Under the pieces are notes generated by a model, which was not told the DNA's origin, ran no database searches, and saw only the letters and a program-made list of their open reading frames with translations. A DNA stretch of 64,000 nucleotides, from contig CANLCX010000004.1 of the NCBI GenBank assembly GCA_947489315.1, positions 62,001 through 126,000 on the forward strand, read 5' to 3'. Made by a program: the position numbers and the translations under genes. The DNA is from an uncultured Sphingomonadaceae bacterium (lineage in GTDB: Bacteria > Pseudomonadota > Alphaproteobacteria > Sphingomonadales > Sphingomonadaceae). This document shows, one piece after another, positions 17,731-26,256 of the stretch (positions are counted from its first letter, which is position 1; every line of letters begins with the position of its first letter).

Positions 17731-18738
17731 CTATTCCGGCGGCAGATTGCCGTAAAAATCCCGATACCAACTGACAAAGCGCTTGAGCCCGTCTTCCAGC
17801 ATGACTTTCGGTTCATAACCGGTCAGCGCATGCAATTTCGACACATCGGCATAGGTGGCGGTGACGTCTCCGGGCTGCATCGGGCGCATGACTTTCTCGG
17901 CTTCCATGCCCAGCGCCTGCTCCAGGGCCTCGATCATTTCCATCAGACCGACCGGCCGGCTGTCACCGATGTTTAATATCCGATGTTCGCTCGGAGCTGG
18001 CGGATTATCAAGCGCCCCCAATATGCCATCCACAATATCGTCAATATAGGTGAAGTCGCGCGCCATCTTGCCTTGGCCGTAAACTTCGATAGCTTCGCTA
18101 GCGAGAATCTTTTTGGTAAAACCAAAATAGGCCATGTCCGGTCGGCCCCACGGGCCATAGACGGTGAAAAACCGCAGACCGGTTTGCGGAAAGCCATAAA
18201 GCTTTGCATAGGATGCGCTCATCAATTCGCCGGAGCGTTTGGTGGCGGCATAAAGCGATACCGGGTCAACCGCTGGTTCTTCCTCGGTAAAACCCTCACC
18301 GCCCATGGGCTTGTCACCATAGACAGAACTGGACGATGCATAAACAAGATGCTCGAAATCCGGTGCATGGCGGCTCGCTTCAAGCAGGCTTAAATGGCCT
18401 TCCAGATTGGACTTTTGATAGGCAAATGGATTTTCAATACTATAGCGCACACCGGCCTGGGCGGCGAGATGGATGATGCGCTTCACGCCATTTTCTTGAA
18501 CCAGTTTGCTTACGCCATCGGCATCGGAGACATCCAGTTCGGCAAATTCAAACCCTTCCAATGACCGTAAATTTGCAAGGCGCGCGGCTTTCAGGCGGGG
18601 ATCATAATAATCATTCAGATTATCGATGCCGATGACGCGCTCTCCGCGCTCGACAAGCTGATGAGATACGGCGTGGCCGATGAAACCTGCAGCCCCGGTA
18701 ACCAATATGGTGCCTGAATAGATATTTTCATCATCCAT
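17731..18738 (-). CDS. NAD-dependent epimerase, UDP-glucuronate 4-epimerase type
   Basis: Extended SDR, about 335 residues from ATG 18738 (GAGGA, nine bases upstream). ILVTGAAGFIGHAVSHQL binds NAD; VYASSSSVYG and SLYAATKRSGE give the Ser and Tyr-x-x-x-Lys catalytic residues. The stretch FFTVYGPWGRPDMAYFGFTK is typical of UDP-glucuronate/galacturonate epimerases used for capsule or lipopolysaccharide sugars. No other polysaccharide gene is nearby, so it stands alone here. Confidence 0.9.
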   Translation of the reverse strand: MDDENIYSGTILVTGAAGFIGHAVSHQLVERGERVIGIDNLNDYYDPRLKAARLANLRSLEGFEFAELDVSDADGVSKLVQENGVKRIIHLAAQAGVRYSIENPFAYQKSNLEGHLSLLEASRHAPDFEHLVYASSSSVYGDKPMGGEGFTEEEPAVDPVSLYAATKRSGELMSASYAKLYGFPQTGLRFFTVYGPWGRPDMAYFGFTKKILASEAIEVYGQGKMARDFTYIDDIVDGILGALDNPPAPSEHRILNIGDSRPVGLMEMIEALEQALGMEAEKVMRPMQPGDVTATYADVSKLHALTGYEPKVMLEDGLKRFVSWYRDFYGNLPPE

Positions 18739-18821
18739 TTGGTTCATTCCTCTGTCGTGGGATATCATGGCTTAGTGCGGTAACAGTAAAAAGCGAAGAT
18801 TTCCAATCACCTGATTTCGGT

Positions 18822-19865
18822 TCAGCCTATTTTTCGGTCAAATTCCGAAACATAATCATCAATGCGTTGGAGGGATTGCTCGATGGCGTCTTCGCCGAGA
18901 AATGATCCACGGAAACTATTCTTCGCCAATTTTACAATATGGTCTTTATCTAGGTTCAAAGCCGTTGCCGTCGCCTCATAATTATCATTGAGATAGCCCC
19001 CGAAGTAAGAGGGATCATCTGAATTCATGGTTGCGCAAAGGCCAAGATCGAGCATTTTCTTAAGGGGATGATCTTCCAGCCTGTCGATCACACAGAGAGA
19101 AAGATTGGACAAAGGACAGACGGTAAGCGCCATTTGATTATCGCGCAGTCTTTCGATCAATCCGTCATCTTCAAGCGACCGGTTGCCATGATCCATCCGG
19201 TCTATTTTGAGCAGATCAAGCGCTTCCCATATATATTCCGGCGGCCCTTCTTCTCCTGCATGAGCAACGGTTTTAAGGCCCAGCGTCTTTGCTTTGGCAA
19301 AGACTTTAGAAAATTTGGACGGCGGGTGACCCAGTTCCGATGAATCAAGGCCAACGCCGGCTATTCTATCGAGATAAGGCATGGCGTCTTCGAGCGTGGC
19401 AAAAGCCTCTTCTTCACTCAGGTGGCGAAGGAAACACATGATCAACTGCGATGTTATACCCAGCTGCGATCCGGCATCATCCATTGCTCGCAATATGCCA
19501 TCAATGGCGGTTGAAAAGGCGATTCCGCGTCCGGTATGTCCTTGGGGATCAAAAAATATCTCTGCGTGAATGGCATTGTCGGCATGGATCCGCTTAAAAT
19601 AGGCCATGGTCAGGTCATAGAAATCCTGCTCGGTGCGCAGGACATTCATCCCCTGATAATAGATATCCAAAAAGTCTTGCAGGTTGGAAAAAGCATAAGC
19701 TTTGCGCACCTCATCCGCCGAGGCAAACGGAATATCAACCGCGTTGCGCTGCGCTAACGCAAACATCATTTCTGGCTCCAGGGACCCTTCAATATGCAGA
19801 TGCAGTTCCGCTTTCGGGATACCGGCAATAAAGGCCTGACGCTGCTGGGGGGAGGCAAAAGACAT
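18822..19865 (-). CDS. adenosine/adenine deaminase family, probably adenine deaminase
   Basis: Zinc-dependent purine 6-aminohydrolase of 347 residues. Metal ligands: AELHLHIEGS at the N-terminus, TVAHAGEEGPP in the middle and MNSDDPSYFGGY near the C-terminus; MDHGNRSLED supplies a further conserved histidine. The SDDPSYFGGY form is what I know from fungal and bacterial adenine deaminases rather than classical adenosine deaminases. It is two bases from the phosphoribosyltransferase gene, giving a route adenine to hypoxanthine to IMP. That substrate choice is inferred. Confidence 0.9.
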   Translation of the reverse strand: MSFASPQQRQAFIAGIPKAELHLHIEGSLEPEMMFALAQRNAVDIPFASADEVRKAYAFSNLQDFLDIYYQGMNVLRTEQDFYDLTMAYFKRIHADNAIHAEIFFDPQGHTGRGIAFSTAIDGILRAMDDAGSQLGITSQLIMCFLRHLSEEEAFATLEDAMPYLDRIAGVGLDSSELGHPPSKFSKVFAKAKTLGLKTVAHAGEEGPPEYIWEALDLLKIDRMDHGNRSLEDDGLIERLRDNQMALTVCPLSNLSLCVIDRLEDHPLKKMLDLGLCATMNSDDPSYFGGYLNDNYEATATALNLDKDHIVKLAKNSFRGSFLGEDAIEQSLQRIDDYVSEFDRKIG

Positions 19866-19867
19866 AT

Positions 19868-20470
19868 CTAACTCTTTATCATAATGGGATTGGGAATATC
19901 TTCTTCACCAAAGATAATCGCCGCATCCGTCTTGTTGTTGAAAATTTCCTCTTTGGTCAAACCATCCAGTTCGTGCGGAAAGATCAGCCAGTCTTCGGTT
20001 TCGTGAATGAAGAAGTCCGGTCTTAACTCTGTCTGATTGCGCGAGGGTTTGCTGTACACGGTGGCGACGCGCACATCTTTTGGCATATTGTGACGGCACC
20101 GATCGCTCAATTCCTTTAGAAAGGCTTCGATACTCCGGCCGCTGTCAAACACATCATCGACGATCAGCAAGCTATCGTCGGGATTAAGTGTGTCGACCAG
20201 ATAGCCCAGCGCAAATACCCGCACCGAGCGCTCCTGCCGATCAATGCCGGAATAAGAGGATGTTCTGATGGCGATATGGTCGGTCGAAACGCCGTGAAAT
20301 TCCAAAATCTCCTGCACCGCAATGCCAACCGGTGCGCCGCCCCTCCAAATGCCGACAATATGCGTGGGAGAAAAATCACTTTTTAGGATTTGCATACCAA
20401 GCCGAAACGAGTCCGACAGCAAGGCGTCTGCTGAGATGTAGGTCTTCACTATAGGTTTTTCTGAAGTCAT
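19868..20470 (-). CDS. purine phosphoribosyltransferase (hypoxanthine/guanine-type)
   Basis: Type I phosphoribosyltransferase, about 200 residues. SLLIVDDVFDSGRSIEAFL is the PRPP-binding loop; GIWRGGAPVGIAVQEIL is the N-terminal fold motif. It is likely to salvage hypoxanthine or guanine with PRPP. Transcribed ahead of the deaminase with a two-base gap, so the two are almost certainly coupled. The start is taken as ATG 20470; a GTG nine bases earlier is only three bases from GGAG and less likely. Confidence 0.88.
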   Translation of the reverse strand: MTSEKPIVKTYISADALLSDSFRLGMQILKSDFSPTHIVGIWRGGAPVGIAVQEILEFHGVSTDHIAIRTSSYSGIDRQERSVRVFALGYLVDTLNPDDSLLIVDDVFDSGRSIEAFLKELSDRCRHNMPKDVRVATVYSKPSRNQTELRPDFFIHETEDWLIFPHELDGLTKEEIFNNKTDAAIIFGEEDIPNPIMIKS

Positions 20471-20608
20471 GATGATCACTATCTCCGGCGGCCGATGGAA
20501 ATGTCGGTGTGCATAAAGTCCTAGGATATTATGGCATTAGCATTATGCAGGAAGATAAGTAGCCGCTGTTGCATACATGTTAAACCCATATTTCCCGGAG
20601 AGCCAAAA

Positions 20609-21250
20609 ATGACTTTAATCGTCCACCATCTCAACAATTCACGGTCTCAGCGGATATTATGGCTGCTTGAGGAAATCGGGATCCCTTATGAAATTCGTCA
20701 TCATCAACGCGATTCGGTGACCAATCAGGCACCGCCAAGCCTCACGGCCCTGCATCCTCTCGGCAAGTCACCAATGATTGAAGATGACGGACGCATGATC
20801 ATCGAATCCGGTGCTATTGTAGAACATATTTGCGCGCATCATGGCGGTAGCCAATATGTACCGGAGCGCGGTACGGACGATTATATTCGTCATCTCGAAC
20901 TCATGCATTTCGCCGAAGGGTCCGCAATGACTCCGATTCTGTTGAACCTCTATGTTGGCCGGTTGGAAGAAGCGGGCGCCCCGTTATTGCCGCGGATCAA
21001 CGAACAGCTCACCAGCCATTTTGATTTTATGGAAAGCGAACTTTCGTCTTCTGGCCATTTTATCGGTGATAGCCTCAGCGCAGCGGACTTCATGCTCAGC
21101 TTCCCGGCTGAAGTAGCGATTGCCCAAGGCCGTGCGGACACGCATCCGAAATTGGCCAAATTTGTGCAATGGTTGCAATCCCGCCCAGCCTATCAAAGAG
21201 GTCTTGAAAAAGGCGGCGTCTATAATTTCGCGCCCGCACAAAATAGCTGA
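20609..21250 (+). CDS. glutathione S-transferase
   Basis: Thioredoxin-fold GST, about 213 residues from the ATG at 20609, which follows GGAGAG. IVHHLNNSRSQRILWLLEEI is the N-terminal glutathione site with the catalytic serine region; LGKSPMIEDDGRMIIESGAI holds the cis-proline and the gamma-glutamyl-binding ES. The helical C-terminal domain includes SLSAADFMLSFPAEVA. The gene stands alone between the purine salvage pair and the phytase operon. Class and substrate are not clear. Confidence 0.92.
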   Translation: MTLIVHHLNNSRSQRILWLLEEIGIPYEIRHHQRDSVTNQAPPSLTALHPLGKSPMIEDDGRMIIESGAIVEHICAHHGGSQYVPERGTDDYIRHLELMHFAEGSAMTPILLNLYVGRLEEAGAPLLPRINEQLTSHFDFMESELSSSGHFIGDSLSAADFMLSFPAEVAIAQGRADTHPKLAKFVQWLQSRPAYQRGLEKGGVYNFAPAQNS

Positions 21251-21325
21251 AAAAGTCGGCCACCTTAATATCATAGGCAACTGTTTCTGGGCGGCTGCGG
21301 GCGGGATATTAAAACTGCAATAAAC

Positions 21326-21359
21326 CTGTCATCCCTCCGTCACGGACAACGCATATTTT
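21326..21359 (+). promoter_or_regulatory. candidate Pho box with -10 element
   Basis: CTGTCAT at 21326-21332 and CCGTCAC at 21337-21343 are direct repeats with an 11-base period, the PhoB arrangement (CTGTCAT, four bases, CTGTCAT). A TATTTT at 21354-21359 follows ten bases after the second repeat, where a -10 belongs when the Pho box replaces the -35. The second repeat matches 5 of 7. Downstream are a TonB receptor and a phytase, a fitting target for phosphate starvation control. Confidence 0.65.
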
Positions 21360-21375
21360 TGGAACATGTGATCCC

Positions 21376-21403
21376 TAGGGCTCCTTCAAACGATGGAGCC
21401 CTA
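21376..21403 (+). promoter_or_regulatory. leader hairpin covering the ribosome binding site of the TonB receptor gene
   Basis: TAGGGCTCC (21376-21384) pairs perfectly with GGAGCCCTA (21395-21403) around a ten-base loop. The only SD candidate for the ATG at 21409 is GGAG at 21395-21398, inside the 3' arm, ten bases before the start. It has no U-tract, so it is not a normal terminator. As drawn, the fold would limit translation unless opened. Confidence 0.6.
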
Positions 21404-21408
21404 ATCAT

Positions 21409-24291
21409 ATGCCTGTATCAAAAAATACCCGCCGCCTTGCGATTTTCTCCGCGCTGCTCTCCACAGCAGTAATTTCAACAACAGCTTGGGCAGGCACTAT
21501 TGTCGGCACGGTAAGTGATCCAAGCGAAACCCGTGGGCTGCCATCAGCGCAGGTGCGGATCATCGAGTTGGACCGGGTTATCACAACTGGCCGTGATGGG
21601 AGCTATCGGTTTCCCAGTGTTCCAGCGGGAACCTATACATTGGAAACGCGCTATGTCGGTGCAGATACGGTGCAGACCAGTATCACTGTTTCAGAAACCG
21701 GCCTTACCTTGGCTGATATTGTCCTACGGTCTGGCAGTAAAAACGAGATATTGGTTATCGGGCAAGGTGCCAACCAGGCGAGTGCTTTGTCGCGCAAACG
21801 TGAAGCGGATGGTGTGTCATCGATCCTGACGCGGGATGCTGTTGGCCAGTTCCCGGATCAGAATGTCGCCGAATCTCTTCGCCGTTTACCTGGGATCAAT
21901 ATCCTCAATGATCAGGGGGAGGGCCGGTTCGTGTCCGTGCGCGGGCTTGATCCCAGTTTGAACAGTTCGTCGCTAAATGGCGTCCGCATTCCCTCTCCCG
22001 AGAGCGATGTGCGCTCGGTTGCGCTAGACGTTATCTCCAGTGACCTGATCGAATCGATTGAAGTCAAGAAATCGCTGACGCCGGATATGGATGGCGATAC
22101 GATTGGTGCCTCGATCGAGATTAATACGGTTAGCGCCTTTGACCGCAAAAAGGATTTGCTTACCGCGAGAATCGAAGGCAGCTATAACGATTATTCCGGC
22201 CAAGTGACGCCCAAAGCCAGCATCGATTTCTCGACCCGGCTGACCGATGATATCGGTATAGCGGGTGGTTTTTCCTATTATAAGCGCGAATTCGAGACCG
22301 ATAATATCGAAGCCGACGGCTGGGATATTAATGACGATGGCGTGGCTTATGCTGAGGAAGTACAATATCGCGACTATGATGTAGAGCGCGAGCGGATCAG
22401 CGCCTCTCTGTCGCTCGATTTTCGCGCCAGCGACAGCACGGAATTATATGTCCGTGGAGTTTACAGTCAATTTGACGATCAGGAATTTCGTGGTCGCACC
22501 ACGTTTAAAGTCGAAGATGCTTTCCTCGCCGGCGGTGATGCAAACAGCGCGCTTTTTCAGGATACAAACCCGGGTTTCATACCGGATGAACCGGGTGACG
22601 AAGACGACAGCGAGATCGAGATTGAGCGTGATATGAAGGATCGGTTCGAGAGCCAGAAAATACGATCTATCGTTCTCGGCGGAGAAACGGATACCGGGCC
22701 GTGGAATTTCAAATATTCGGGCAGCTGGTCCAAGTCGAGCGAGCGGGAGGATAGTTCAGTCGATCCAACCACTTTCTCCTCGACTTTCGGAAGCGGCGAC
22801 GGCGTGAGTGTGCTGTTTGACTATAGCGATGATCGCACCCCATTTTTCAGCTATCCGACGGGAGCGGTGCTGGCGAATGACCCCAGTTCATACCTATTGG
22901 AAGATGTAGAACTGACCATATTGTCAGATTCGCAGGATGAAGAATTTGCCGCCCGCTTCGACGCGTCCCGCCTGTTCGCAATGGGCAATGGCGATTTTAC
23001 CGTTCAGGCGGGTTTTAAGGGCCGCTGGCGCGAAAAAAGCTTTAATGGCGACGTTGAATTTTACGAAGACGGGACGGGGAGCTATGCACTGGATGATGTG
23101 CTCGGTTCCGCAACTTACCGGATCATCGATATCAACCCCTATCCAAGCCTGCGTGGGCCCACCGAATATTTCCGCGCCAATTTCGGTGATTTCGAGCTGC
23201 AGGAACTGGACAGCCAGTTTGATTCTGCTGTGTCGGATTATGTTAATCAGGAAGATATTTATGCGGGCTATTTGCTCGGCCGCTGGGACAGCGAAAAGTT
23301 ACGTGTTATCGGCGGCATTCGGTTTGAACGGACCGAGAATATTATCTCTGCCAATACTGTGACCCTGGTTGAAGCGGGCGGGGTGTTTGAAGGGGTAGAT
23401 GTTACAGACGATACCGTCTTTGTGTCTCCAAACGGTTTTACCCGCAGCTATGACGACTGGCTGCCGAGTCTTAATATCCGGTTTGAACCGCAGCGTAATC
23501 TGGTGCTGCGGGCTGCTGGTTATCGCAGTGTTGTACGGCCTAATCTGGCGGACTTGGCCCCACGTTTTTCCGTCGAACAAAATGATGAAAACGAGCGGGA
23601 AGGCGAATTTGGCAATCCCGATCTGCAGCCCTATGAAGCGTGGAATTTTGATGCCTCTGCAGAATATTATTTCAGTTCGAACGGTGCGATAACGGCGAAT
23701 GTCTTTTACAAAGATATCAAGAACTTCATTGTCGATAGCGTAGAGAATGATGGTACGCGTTTTGGAATTGCTTTTGATGAGGCCGTCATCCCGATTAATG
23801 GGCCTAGCGCAGAAATTTTCGGTTTCGAATTTGGCTTTGCGCAGGCCTTCACCTTTTTGCCAGATCCGCTGGACGGCCTGCTGATCAATTTCAACTATAC
23901 GTTTACCGATGCCAGTGGAACGGTGCCTACGGATGGCGATGTCAATGATCTGCGAAACATCCCGTTGCCGAGCAGCTCCAAGCATACGTTTAACGCCGTG
24001 CTGGGTTATGAAAAAGGGCCGTTCGACTTCCGATTGGCTGGAACCTACCGGGATCGTTATCTCGATGAACTGGGTGCAGAATCCGGCGAGGATCGCTATG
24101 TGGATAACCATTTCCAGCTGGATGCGAGCGTGAAGTTAAAGGTTACCAAGAATATCCGGCTGTTTGGCGAATGGATCAACATCAATAACGCGAAATATTT
24201 CGCCTATCAGAATTTCGATACGCGCAAGCGGCTGCTGCAATATGAAGAATATGGGTCAACGTTTAAATTTGGCGCGAAGGTGAATTTCTGA
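21409..24291 (+). CDS. TonB-dependent outer membrane receptor, probably for phytate or its products
   Basis: 960 residues. A signal peptide ends near residue 28 (TAWA). A carboxypeptidase-regulatory-like domain (IVGTVSDPSETRGLPSAQVR ... GSYRFPSVPAGTYTLETRY) precedes the plug, which has FPDQNVAESLRRLPGI and VSVRGLDPSLNSSSLNGVR, then the 22-strand barrel ending in an aromatic residue (KFGAKVNF). RNLVLRAAGYRSVVRPNLAD and the ELGAESGEDRYVDNHFQLD region are typical barrel strands of the TonB-CarboxypepD family. Its stop shares a base with the phytase start, so the two are made together. Ligand identity is inference from that coupling and the Pho box. Confidence 0.92.
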   Translation: MPVSKNTRRLAIFSALLSTAVISTTAWAGTIVGTVSDPSETRGLPSAQVRIIELDRVITTGRDGSYRFPSVPAGTYTLETRYVGADTVQTSITVSETGLTLADIVLRSGSKNEILVIGQGANQASALSRKREADGVSSILTRDAVGQFPDQNVAESLRRLPGINILNDQGEGRFVSVRGLDPSLNSSSLNGVRIPSPESDVRSVALDVISSDLIESIEVKKSLTPDMDGDTIGASIEINTVSAFDRKKDLLTARIEGSYNDYSGQVTPKASIDFSTRLTDDIGIAGGFSYYKREFETDNIEADGWDINDDGVAYAEEVQYRDYDVERERISASLSLDFRASDSTELYVRGVYSQFDDQEFRGRTTFKVEDAFLAGGDANSALFQDTNPGFIPDEPGDEDDSEIEIERDMKDRFESQKIRSIVLGGETDTGPWNFKYSGSWSKSSEREDSSVDPTTFSSTFGSGDGVSVLFDYSDDRTPFFSYPTGAVLANDPSSYLLEDVELTILSDSQDEEFAARFDASRLFAMGNGDFTVQAGFKGRWREKSFNGDVEFYEDGTGSYALDDVLGSATYRIIDINPYPSLRGPTEYFRANFGDFELQELDSQFDSAVSDYVNQEDIYAGYLLGRWDSEKLRVIGGIRFERTENIISANTVTLVEAGGVFEGVDVTDDTVFVSPNGFTRSYDDWLPSLNIRFEPQRNLVLRAAGYRSVVRPNLADLAPRFSVEQNDENEREGEFGNPDLQPYEAWNFDASAEYYFSSNGAITANVFYKDIKNFIVDSVENDGTRFGIAFDEAVIPINGPSAEIFGFEFGFAQAFTFLPDPLDGLLINFNYTFTDASGTVPTDGDVNDLRNIPLPSSSKHTFNAVLGYEKGPFDFRLAGTYRDRYLDELGAESGEDRYVDNHFQLDASVKLKVTKNIRLFGEWININNAKYFAYQNFDTRKRLLQYEEYGSTFKFGAKVNF

Positions 24292-25340
24292 TGCGTGATT
24301 TTGATAAAATCTTGTTGGCGGGAACCTGTTTGCTCGCAGCGGCATGTACCGATCAGAGCGCTTCTAGTGCTATGGATACAGAATTGATCGCGGTGCCTGC
24401 CGTCGCTGAAACCGATAGTGTCGGGACCGTCGGCGATGATGCAGCGGATGATCCGGCGATCTGGCGGAACCCCCAAGATCCCTCGCAAAGTCTGGTGATC
24501 GGAACCGATAAAAAAGCTGGCCTCCATATCTATGACCTCAAGGGTCAGCAAAAAGCGTTCCTCGCCGCGGAAGCGGTGAATAATGTGGATATCAGAACCG
24601 TCTCTTCGACTTCTGGCGAAGTGATATTGGTCGGCGCGAGTGATCGCAGCGATCGTGAGAAGCCCCGCCTCGCGCTTTACACGCTGGACAGCGAGAACAT
24701 AAAGCTGAACCCTTTGGCGAATATTCCGGTCGGAACCGGAGAGGCTTATGGGTTCTGCTTTGGCATGTTGGGTGCGGATGACCTGCGTGCTTTCATCGTG
24801 ACCAAAGAAGGTACAATCATTGATATGTCTGTCACACTCTCGAACAGTGCGCCGTCGGTTGAAGTCAATCGTACCTTCAAATTGCAAACACAGCCCGAAG
24901 GTTGTGTCGTCGATGACCGTACAGGTGTGCTTTATGTCGGTGAAGAAAATGTCGGCATCTGGTCTTTTGATCTGGGGCAGGAGAGCCCTGAGCCCGTTCA
25001 ATTTGCGGTCCTGAAAGCGGGGGAACTGACAGCTGACGTTGAAGGACTGGCACTGGCTCCAGAAGGCGCGAGTGGCGGCTATCTGCTGGCATCGAGCCAA
25101 GGCGATAACAGCTTCGCGATATATGATCTGGAAACGCGCGCGTTTCGTGCCCGTTTCGCGGTCGAGGACGGAGCGATTGATACGACGTTCGATACCGACG
25201 GGATAGAGCTGATAGTTGGCGATTTCGGGCCGGACTATCCTGGCGGTCTTTTCGTCGCGCAAGATGGCGACAATGGAGACGGGACCCAGAATTTCAAATT
25301 TCTGTCCTGGGACGCGATCCGCAGATCTTTGGATCTCTGA
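24291..25340 (+). CDS. beta-propeller phytase, lipoprotein
   Basis: Hydrolyses phytate to release phosphate, using calcium. 349 residues. A lipoprotein signal ends at Cys19 (LLAAAC), so it is probably anchored at the outer membrane. DDAADDPAIWRNPQDP, GTDKKAGLHIYDL, NNVDIR and FDTDGIEL match the six-bladed phytase family, whose acidic and basic cleft residues sit in these turns; QPEGCVVDD and EGLALAPEGASGGYLLASSQ are also typical. ATG 24291 overlaps the TGA of the receptor gene by one base. Release outside plus TonB import is a coherent phosphate-acquisition unit. Confidence 0.92.
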   Translation: MRDFDKILLAGTCLLAAACTDQSASSAMDTELIAVPAVAETDSVGTVGDDAADDPAIWRNPQDPSQSLVIGTDKKAGLHIYDLKGQQKAFLAAEAVNNVDIRTVSSTSGEVILVGASDRSDREKPRLALYTLDSENIKLNPLANIPVGTGEAYGFCFGMLGADDLRAFIVTKEGTIIDMSVTLSNSAPSVEVNRTFKLQTQPEGCVVDDRTGVLYVGEENVGIWSFDLGQESPEPVQFAVLKAGELTADVEGLALAPEGASGGYLLASSQGDNSFAIYDLETRAFRARFAVEDGAIDTTFDTDGIELIVGDFGPDYPGGLFVAQDGDNGDGTQNFKFLSWDAIRRSLDL

Positions 25341-25367
25341 TCTACGGATACTATAGAAAACTGCGAT

Positions 25368-26180
25368 TCAGAGATTAAAAACCCGGCGAGCATTGCCAAA
25401 AAGGAAGGCGTCCTGCTGCTCTGGCGTAAAGTCTAGCTGGTCCAGGCCGTGCAAGCATTGTGCAGGAGACAACATCGGCCAATTTGTTCCAAACATGACG
25501 CGCTTGGAGCCGAGACTTTTCATAAAACCGACAAAGTCCGAAGGAAGGCGATGCACGGCATAGGCGGATGTATCGACGTGGAAATTGGGGAATTTGATCG
25601 TCAAGGAAATCAGCTCGTCAATCCATGGAAATCCAACATGGCCGCCCACGACAACCAGTTCTGGAAAATCGAGAAGCACATCTTCCAGATAGGGGATTGG
25701 TCGCCCTGTTTCGGATCGCAGCAACGGGCCGGTATGACCGATTTGCGTGCAAAACGGCACGCCAAGATCAACGCAGGCGGCATAGATGGGATAATAGCGG
25801 CGATCATTTGGCGGTAGATCCCAAAGCCAGGGAACCACACGAACGCCGACAAATTTTTCTCCATCCACCCATTGGCGGATATCCCGGACCGCTTGCATAG
25901 GGTTGGTAAGGTCCACCGTCGCAATCCCACGGAACCGGTCTGGTGCGCTGTCGATCTGATCGCTCACTTCCTCATTGCTGATCATTGATCCTTGCGGACC
26001 ATGCCAGGCTGAGAGCAGGGAAATATCCACGCCAGCCGCATCCATCGCGCGCAGAGTCGATTCAGTTGTGGGAATCAAGGGTTCATCGGACTGGTTCGTC
26101 CATCGCAGCAAAGTCTCGAGCCAAGGGGCCTTTGCCATGCGCGCTGTGGTCATTTGTGACCAAACATCTATCGCGCCCAT
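25368..26180 (-). CDS. amidohydrolase-family TIM-barrel protein without the N-terminal HxH
   Basis: About 270 residues from ATG 26180 (AGGAG seven bases upstream). The C-terminal part is typical of amidohydrolase-2 / ACMSD-like enzymes: VVVGGHVGFPWIDELISLT and VMFGTNWPMLSP. Family members normally begin with a metal-binding HxH just after the first strand; here the strand reads AIDVWSQMTT, with no histidines. Metal use or activity may therefore differ. It is divergent from a MarR gene across a perfect palindrome, so probably under that regulator. Substrate unknown; ring or lactone hydrolysis is possible. Confidence 0.85.
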   Translation of the reverse strand: MGAIDVWSQMTTARMAKAPWLETLLRWTNQSDEPLIPTTESTLRAMDAAGVDISLLSAWHGPQGSMISNEEVSDQIDSAPDRFRGIATVDLTNPMQAVRDIRQWVDGEKFVGVRVVPWLWDLPPNDRRYYPIYAACVDLGVPFCTQIGHTGPLLRSETGRPIPYLEDVLLDFPELVVVGGHVGFPWIDELISLTIKFPNFHVDTSAYAVHRLPSDFVGFMKSLGSKRVMFGTNWPMLSPAQCLHGLDQLDFTPEQQDAFLFGNARRVFNL

Positions 26181-26202
26181 TTTAATCTCCTCTTGCAAAT
26201 AA

Positions 26203-26218
26203 ACTACATATATGTAGT
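26203..26218. promoter_or_regulatory. MarR-type operator palindrome
   Basis: ACTACATATATGTAGT is a perfect 16-base palindrome in the 76-base gap between the divergent amidohydrolase and MarR genes. Its size, symmetry and place are typical of a MarR dimer site controlling both directions. It lies 23-38 bases before the amidohydrolase start and 39-54 before the regulator start. Confidence 0.75.
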
Positions 26219-26256
26219 AATAAGGTGATGATATTGTCAATATCGAAAGGAAACGG

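Noticed and set aside
21376-21403. Leader hairpin considered as the terminator of the GST gene
   Set aside because: No U-tract follows and it lies downstream of the predicted Pho promoter, so a leader role fits better.
24207-25262. 351-codon minus-strand frame opposite the phytase gene
   Set aside because: The phytase has signal, motifs and coupling to the receptor; the opposite frame has no recognisable feature.
25330-25372. ATCTCTGA/TCAGAGAT inverted repeat between the phytase and amidohydrolase genes, considered as a shared terminator
   Set aside because: The arms are only eight bases with a loop over 25 bases and no U-tract.
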